Shown here: positions 54,456 to 60,000 of the stretch, in pieces
Position numbering within the stretch: the first letter of the stretch is position 1
Layout: every line of letters begins with the position of its first letter
Source: Symsagittifera roscoffensis
Taxonomy: Eukaryota; Xenacoelomorpha; Acoela; Convolutidae
Direction: 5' to 3'
NCBI RefSeq assembly: GCF_963678635.1
Contig: NC_087062.1
Location: 71,083,345 to 71,143,344, forward strand
DNA length: 60,000 nt
The notes under the pieces: model-generated
What the model was told of the DNA's origin: nothing
The model's database searches: none
The model's input: the letters and a program-made list of their open reading frames with translations, nothing else
Translations under genes and position numbers: made by a program

Positions 54456-54574
54456 AGAAAACTGGCCATCAAAATTCACTCAATTTGCCATTATTCGAAT
54501 CGCTTCATAGTTCCATAAAACTTTTGAAAAACTTAAATCTTTTCTGTCTGAATTTTTCGAACAATTAAAAAAAA

Positions 54575-55780
54575 ATGTCGCTGATAGTTAAAGCTTTCTT
54601 CAGAGACGAAATCCGCCGAATCCCCATTGAAGCGTCCAATGCAACGTCTTTCGACCTTCTGGGAGAAAAAATTCGCGCCATTTTTTCTGAACTGCCCGCT
54701 AGAGGTCGCTTGGTCATGCAGTGGAAAGACGCCGACGGAGACTTGGTGACTTTCAGTTCCGACGAAGAATTAATCGAAGCGCTCGGCTCAGTTGCCAACG
54801 GAATCTTCAAAGTGTACCTTGACGACAAAGAGGAAAAAGAACACAAGCTGGGAAACAAAGGATTCTGCGAACTCATGGAATGTCTGAAGGAAAACTTGGT
54901 CGGATTAGGAGCTGCGTTTGACTCCGACTGTGGCCTCACAAATCATGAATCTTCGCCAAACGAATACAAACCTGATCAGTTTTGGTCGGACGAAGAAAAG
55001 GAAAACTTGGATAAACTTTCATCCAAAATTCGCGTTGCAACTAAAGAGAAAATGGTTGAAATATGCGGGCGCGAAGACGCTTCGGGTATCGAAGATTGCA
55101 TCGATGTGGCACTCCGGTCGTCGGTTCAACGAGCGACGAGGATTCAACGAGACACCGGAGGATTGCCAGCAAAAAAGGCCAAAAAGATTCCGAAACAACT
55201 GAAAAAGGAAGGATCTTCGAGCAGTGATGATGACGATTCAGACAACGAAATTTCGGACGCCAAAGTTGCTCAGCGAGGCGTGAATAAAAAACTGCAAAAA
55301 GCTGTGAAGGAGATTGAAAAACTGACGTTCGTTGAGGCGAATGAAAAATTTGGAAAAATGGCGGCGAAATGGGCGTCTCAGGCGGTGGGTCAAACTTTCC
55401 GAGAAGCGGTGAATCACTTGCTTAAACATGGGATGCTCAATTCCTCAAACGACGATCAGCCCAAATTGGCGACAAAAGAGAGTTCTGCGAATGAAAAAGG
55501 AAACTTTTCGGGGAACGACGAGGCTCGATCTTCGTCTTCGTCTTCGTCGTCGTACTTTGGGAATCCGAGTTCATTCGCGAATATGGCACCTCAGTTCCAA
55601 GAATTGGGAAACTTTCTGTTCGGGCTAGGCGGAGCTGCAGTGAAAGATGACAAAGCAGTTCAGAATGCAGTTGATGTATTTAAGAACATGGGATTCAATT
55701 TGGACCAAAACTTGGTGGAGGAAATCAAGAAAGCCCAGGGTGATATTTCAAGAGTGTTCGAAAATATGAAAAAGCGATGA
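54575..55780 (+). CDS. p62/sequestosome-1-like PB1-UBA protein, intronless
   Basis: 401 aa. Residues 3-87 form a PB1 domain: Lys6 and Arg14-Arg15 in the basic face and DADGDLVTFSSDEE (52-65) as the acidic OPCA motif, so both surfaces for head-to-tail polymerisation are present. The end (GIFKVYLDDKEEKE) is close to p62. Residues 200-211 are a Lys-rich NLS-like patch, 214-229 an acidic Ser/Asp tract and 319-326 a Ser run. The C-terminus (about 361-399) looks like a UBA domain, with NMGF and AQGDISRVFENM. The ZZ zinc finger and a clear LC3-interacting motif of animal p62 are missing. The ATG has A at -3. p62 proteins link ubiquitinated cargo to autophagy. The HSE upstream implies stress induction. 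The lack of introns, together with the PB1-first layout, supports a complete gene. Confidence 0.85.
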   Translation: MSLIVKAFFRDEIRRIPIEASNATSFDLLGEKIRAIFSELPARGRLVMQWKDADGDLVTFSSDEELIEALGSVANGIFKVYLDDKEEKEHKLGNKGFCELMECLKENLVGLGAAFDSDCGLTNHESSPNEYKPDQFWSDEEKENLDKLSSKIRVATKEKMVEICGREDASGIEDCIDVALRSSVQRATRIQRDTGGLPAKKAKKIPKQLKKEGSSSSDDDDSDNEISDAKVAQRGVNKKLQKAVKEIEKLTFVEANEKFGKMAAKWASQAVGQTFREAVNHLLKHGMLNSSNDDQPKLATKESSANEKGNFSGNDEARSSSSSSSSYFGNPSSFANMAPQFQELGNFLFGLGGAAVKDDKAVQNAVDVFKNMGFNLDQNLVEEIKKAQGDISRVFENMKKR

Positions 55781-56002
55781 ACAACCAAAATACTAAGTCA
55801 AAAATGAAGTTATGACTGAATATATATATTATTCAGGAACTCAGAAGAAATTTAACATATTTAACATTTAATAACTTTAGTTAACATACAATTTATTTAT
55901 ATGAGAAACCCTCAAATTTAGTTTTCTGATGCGATATCTAGTTAGAGCTCCTGGAAAAGGCTCTTTTTGCCTGTCAGTGCTTATGCTTTAAAAAATCCGA
56001 TG

Positions 56003-56485
56003 CTATTTCAGAGTAAAACTCTGGGAAACCCTCCAAAATCCTCCAAAAATCCGCCTCTGAGAAATGTCGCAGATATTAGAGCTCAAAAAACGAACAATTC
56101 TAAAATTAGATGCCCTGTTTTTGAAAGATCCGAAACTGAGATAGCTGTATTCCATAGGAATCAATGCAAAAGAAACCATCCTTTTCAAAAACAGTGTAAA
56201 AAATTTTGGTGCTTTGTGGCGAAATGGATGTGACGAAATGATTTTATTGCAAAAAGCATCCTGCATCCTATTTCCTCGTCTTATAGTCCTAATCTTGTGG
56301 TTACAAGTCCAAATTTCTTCAATTACTCCCAATTCAATAACCCACAGGAAAAACTTGGAAACACAATTTGGGACTGCTGTTTGCTTTCTTATGTAATATG
56401 ACAAATAGGCGGGACCCATGTAATCTACTTTTGTCATGGGACCAATCAAGTACACCCCCGTACTTGACTTATTTCCTACCCGCAT
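56003..56485 (-). CDS. Hypothetical 160-codon ORF, doubtful
   Basis: Open minus-strand frame convergent with the p62-like gene, 220 bp past its stop. It contains aromatic and Cys residues but no recognisable domain, signal or repeat. The reading frame is longer than expected for DNA of this AT content, but no promoter or splice context supports it. Confidence 0.2.
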   Translation of the reverse strand: MRVGNKSSTGVYLIGPMTKVDYMGPAYLSYYIRKQTAVPNCVSKFFLWVIELGVIEEIWTCNHKIRTIRRGNRMQDAFCNKIISSHPFRHKAPKFFTLFLKRMVSFALIPMEYSYLSFGSFKNRASNFRIVRFLSSNICDISQRRIFGGFWRVSQSFTLK

Positions 56486-56497
56486 TGGAGTTCCACG

Positions 56498-57515
56498 AAT
56501 AAAATCGATTATAATTGAGTTTTCTTGTCAGTGTCCACAAAAAAAGAAACAAATCGATTATAATCACTTAAAAATGGATTATAAAATTACTATTTTTTTT
56601 GAGGCAACAAAATCCTTTTTTCATCCATTATAATCGATTTTTTTTTCACTTTTGTGCGCACTGACAATGAAACTAAATTATAATCAATTTTCTTCCCTTT
56701 TCACTGAGATGCGAATTTCAACGCACATAAAGTCTTTTCTATCTTTTAAACTAAAGTTGGTTATGTTGGTTACTTGTTGTTCAATTTAACTATTTTCTGC
56801 CTAACTTTGATATTTTTGTTAGTTTTTACTTATTTATGTTACTCAAAAACTGAATTTTGTTCCTTTCAACAATTTTGTTAAATTATTAGAAACTTTGGGG
56901 GGGGGGGGGGGGGGGTTCACTTACAACCCTAGCGTTTGCCCATTTACAACAACCCCCCCCTCCCCTGGGGGTTCAGTGGGGCGGGGGGGGGGGGGGGTTG
57001 GGGGAGGGGGTGGATTCAGGTGGGGGCGTTCAGGTGGGGGAGGTGTGGTGGGTTCATGTGGGGGGAGGTGTTCAGGTGGGGGGGGGGATGTTCAGGGGAA
57101 TGGAGCAAAGGGCAAACGTTCGGGGGAATGAAGGGGAGAAAAGGGGCAAACGTTAGGGGGAGAGCTTAACGGAATCTTTTTGGAATTTGAATTTAGGTTT
57201 AGAAATGGATTAGGCCGTACACTCGCTTTGCAAAGTTTCCGCATAACTCACTTGATAAAGGCAGAATTTCTTTCAAAATTTTGCACGACTCGCGAAACAA
57301 AAATAAAGTGGAAAAAAATCCAGTTTAATGTGATTTCCTACTTAATATAAAATTCATTATAATGGATTACAAATGAATTATAATGCTTTTTGTTTTAGCA
57401 GAAAAAATGAAATTAAATCCGTTTTTAGTCCAATTTCGTTGTCTGAACGTAACATGGGAATATATTATATTTATAACATTATAGACCACGAAAATCCATT
57501 ATAATCGATTTGTTT
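56498..57515. repeat. Cluster of ATTATAATCGATT palindromic motifs
   Basis: Variants of AATCGATTATAATCCATT/ATTATAATCGATTT occur at about 56,500, 56,551, 56,574, 56,627, 56,677, 57,352, 57,372 and 57,497 in both orientations. A second cluster lies at 59,876-60,000. The core TTATAA and the TCGA ends are each self-complementary. Confidence 0.7.
56931..57152. mobile_element. G-rich TIR element with G-quadruplex-type tracts
   Basis: The ends CCCTAGCGTTTGCCC (56,927-56,941) and GGGCAAACGTTAGGGGG (57,137-57,153) are inverted repeats, with another GGGCAAACGTT at 57,110. The interior is strand-asymmetric: runs of 5-14 G separated by TTCAGGT phrases, preceded by a 19-G run outside (56,895-56,914). Glycine-rich frames across it are composition artefacts. 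Confidence 0.6.
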
Positions 57516-58412
57516 TCACTTTTCCTAAATGCGGATAAGCAATTTAATTACCACCGATCCAAACATGAACATCAAAGTATACAATTCTCATCATGTCGAA
57601 AAGAAATGTTATTTATTCAGTTCCAGAATCAGTAGTTAATTCCCCTAACTAAAATACGTTATCATAGTTGGAAAAAAACAGATATTTCAGTTATGCTTGA
57701 TATTTTGTTGCCGCCTGGTCTATTTAAAAGAGAAAAAACCTAACTCTTCCTAAGTTAATCAACCTAGAAGAAGTTTCTCACTTCGAAGTTGAATTAAATT
57801 ATAAAAAAAATGATATAAGAACCAAGCAGTCGTTTTGTTTATCAGGGCAAAAAAAAAAATCTATAAATTTGGACAGCAAAATATCAATTGAAAAATGCGA
57901 TAATTTGAGTAGAAATAAGTTGATAAAACAATTTGGATTAATGGGTATGAAAAAAATTTGACTCCGTTTTTAAAACTTGATCTTTGATATTGTCCTAAAT
58001 TTACAGATTTTCAATATTTTTTTTCCTAAAAACTGTTCCATTACGTGGCCAAACTTTGCATTGGATAGGCGCACCATTTTGTGCTTGTCTGTTCCTGGAT
58101 TCCAGAAACAAGTCTATAACATCTTAATGTTTTGTCGGAACGATCAAAGAAAATGAGAGATTGAAAAACAAAACAAAGGGAGCGTCCCTGTTACGGAATC
58201 CACTTACAATTCAGAAAATGCACAGCTTGGTCTTGTAATGTTGGGACAGTCGGAACATTTATTTACGAGCAGTCATGCTCAATAAAGTGCCTGAGTTGGT
58301 TCATGATATTACTGAGTTGGTTTTAATTGCTACAGTTCTAAAAGCAATTGCTAAAGGTTAATTTTTGCTGGTTGATTTTAGCTGCTACATGCTACCTAAG
58401 GCTACTTCAATT
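57516..58412. other. Intergenic, no feature seen
   Basis: AT-rich; no ORF above background. A GACAGTCGGAACATTTA phrase near 58,247 resembles the dispersed TCGGAACA(A/T)TC phrase at 31,971 and 52,714. Confidence 0.4.
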
Positions 58413-58420
58413 GTTATAGG

Positions 58421-58783
58421 CCGCGCACAGAAAATTCAGACAATTTGAAATTCAGAAAAATCAGCCAAAAGCATACAGACAATTCAACCTTTGAAAATTC
58501 TGCCAGTTTTACAGAAAGAAAAAAATCGGAAATGAAGCTATTTCTCGGTTTAAGGTCGCCGGTGGGCACGCTACGCGCGCGTCGCCGCTTTGCGGCGATA
58601 ACCGGCTCTAAATTTCGTATAGAATCCTACCCTCTGTTGGCAAGCTCGCAACACGTTGGCGCGACTGCGGCGGTCACGATTATTGGCTGAATTGTCTCTG
58701 GCTGAATTGTCTATGTATACTTTTGGCTGAATTGTCTGAATTTCAAATCGGTTGAATTGTCTTTGGCCGAATTGTCTGGACGC
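58421..58783. mobile_element. Foldback-like element 1 (GAATTGTCT arms), 363 bp
   Basis: Flanked by an 8-bp duplication GTTATAGG (58,413-58,420 and 58,784-58,791). The right arm is an array of (T)GGCTGAATTGTCT units (about five). The left arm carries inverted equivalents (CAGACAATTCAACC). The GC-rich core (58,547-58,687) is shared with the element at 59,461 and contains a perfect TCGCCGC-TTT-GCGGCGA hairpin (58,582-58,598). An 8-bp duplication suggests hAT-type transposition. No transposase is encoded. Confidence 0.8.
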
Positions 58784-58791
58784 GTTATAGG

Positions 58792-59452
58792 CTACTAAAA
58801 ACTTACCAGTTAGTGGTTTACAGAATCTTTGCAAAATAAGGTCTTCACAGCTATTACAGTCTTGTAAAATTTACAGTAGCGCTTACGTTCGATGATTTTC
58901 TTGTGACATTTTCAGTTTCGTAAGAATCGAATTGATAAAACTTTTCTCTATCAATTGTTAAATAAAGTAAGGTGACAGCCGAAATGATCTCATTGCCCCC
59001 CTCAAGTCCAATTAATAAAAATTTTGTAAAGAGATAGAAAACTGATAACTGATGAAAAAAATTCAATGAGAAATTAGAGTTTTGTTCTGATGTTTTTTTA
59101 TATCCCTCTTGCGATGTAAATGAAATGCTGCACTCAGTATCTGTCACTGCATTAAAATTCCAATCAGTTCGCCTCAAATCAAATTAGAGCGTATTTGAAC
59201 CGGTTCAAATCAGCACATCAGCGGTGCGTTTATAGAGTGAAATAGATCGCTCGTTAATTGTTTCAAATTGAGCAAGTTAACAATTTTCAAGCCGCCATAA
59301 TGTTACAAAACATGATCACAGATAACCTTATGTTTAAATTTGACCTCAAGCCGTTAATACTTTTTAGATTGTATCAAAAACTCTAATCAAGTTTTATCAT
59401 GATTCCGCACATACCATTTTTACAGTGACATCCCGCACTGGAGTTCCATGGA
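58792..59452. other. Intergenic, no feature seen
   Basis: The minus-strand frame 59177-58854 shows no domain. Nothing else recognised. Confidence 0.4.
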
Positions 59453-59460
59453 TAATAATC

Positions 59461-59871
59461 CCTGTACAAAACAGTCCCATACAAAACAGTCCAATACAAA
59501 ACAGTCCGGAAAAGTATGAAAATGAACGAAAAAACGGTCCGATACAAATAGTCCGAAAAACAGTCTCAATTAATAATTGTTTTAACAAGCCGGCAGGTCG
59601 AGAACTGTCCTTTGTGTCAACAAGCATAATGAACAAAATAATGACCGCCGCAGTCGCGCAAACGTGTTGCGAGCTTGCCAACAGAAGGTAACACTTAATA
59701 CGAAGTTTAGATCCGGTTATCGCCGCAAAGCGGCGACGCGCGCACAGCGCGCCCATCGGCGACCTTAAACCGGACTGTTTTGTATTGGACTGTTTTTTTT
59801 TCTCCATTACATGATTTTTGGGACTATTTTGTATTGGACTGTTTTGTATGGGACTGTTTTGTATATGCACC
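59461..59871. mobile_element. Foldback-like element 2 (ACAAAACAGTCC arms), 411 bp
   Basis: Flanked by an 8-bp duplication TAATAATC (59,453-59,460 and 59,872-59,879). The terminal arms are inverted arrays of ATACAAAACAGTCC units: three at the left (59,464-59,510) and about four, inverted, at the right (59,772-59,865). The core (59,640-59,771) is the reverse complement of the core of the element at 58,421, including the CGCCGC hairpin. The arms are unrelated in sequence to those of element 1. Confidence 0.85.
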
Positions 59872-59875
59872 TAAT

Positions 59876-60000
59876 AATCGATTATAATGTCATTTTATAG
59901 TCAGTATCTATAAAAATACAAAAATAATTGATTATAATCCATCAAAAATGGATTAAAATCCATTTTTTTATATCAATATAATCCATTATGATCGATTATC
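59876..60000. repeat. Second ATTATAATCGAT cluster, running off the window
   Basis: AATCGATTATAAT, AATTGATTATAATCCAT, ATGGATTAAAATCCAT and AATCCATTATGATCGATTA follow within 125 bp, alternating in orientation. Confidence 0.7.

Noticed and set aside
56895-57169. Glycine-rich ORFs in the G tract
   Set aside because: Produced by poly-G composition; no start context or conservation.
58854-59177. 107-codon minus-strand frame between the foldback elements
   Set aside because: No domain, AT-rich and no promoter or splice context.

Overview
The window is eukaryotic: AT-rich, mostly non-coding, and dominated by transposable elements, with a chromatin-type PHD relic, tRNA-derived repeats and one clear host gene of the metazoan p62/sequestosome-1 type driven by a heat-shock promoter. 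It most likely comes from an invertebrate animal. The species cannot be fixed from the sequence; Ty3/gypsy elements with Env-like or esterase ORFs fit several invertebrate phyla.

Layout. (1) 1-11,800, minus strand: a decayed Ty3/gypsy retrotransposon, cut by the left window edge. In its transcription order it has a coiled-coil Gag, a zinc knuckle, protease, reverse transcriptase, RNase H, a repeat-bearing linker, integrase and a 3' ORF with an SGNH/GDSL hydrolase domain. Many frameshifts and stops interrupt it. (2) 12,000-16,540: five tandem copies of a ~908-bp satellite. (3) 16,540-24,565: non-coding DNA, a PHD-finger relic and a near-perfect 2.5-kb tandem duplication (19,532-24,564). (4) 24,565-32,310: a candidate small secreted-protein exon (minus), a long-TIR transposon (25,533-27,983) carrying a BEL/Pao fragment, a short TIR element and a tRNA-like SINE head. 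(5) 32,315-50,179: a structurally complete, young, 17.9-kb Ty3/gypsy element, plus strand. It has two 410-bp LTRs differing at 3 positions and a GTAA target-site duplication. (6) 50,180-54,400: another long-TIR element and diverged direct repeats. (7) 54,416-55,780: HSE, TATA box and the p62-like gene. (8) 55,780-60,000: a G-rich TIR element, clusters of an ATTATAATCGAT motif, and two foldback-like elements that share a core but have unrelated arms.

The most interesting object is the 17.9-kb element. Its ORFs run: basic 155-aa ORF, 70-aa ORF, Gag-PR-RT-RNaseH (1569 aa), integrase, two tiny membrane proteins, an AUG-less proline-rich region, an Env-like glycoprotein in two frames, and a 602-aa protein I do not recognise. 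Adjacent ORFs are joined by recoding-type signals rather than by gaps: two candidate +1 sites before gag, a textbook A AAA AAC -1 site between RNase H and integrase, and two ATGA stop/start overlaps. Most of the shifts lie in homopolymers, so assembly error must be excluded. The p62-like protein probably acts in selective autophagy or protein aggregation, induced by HSF.
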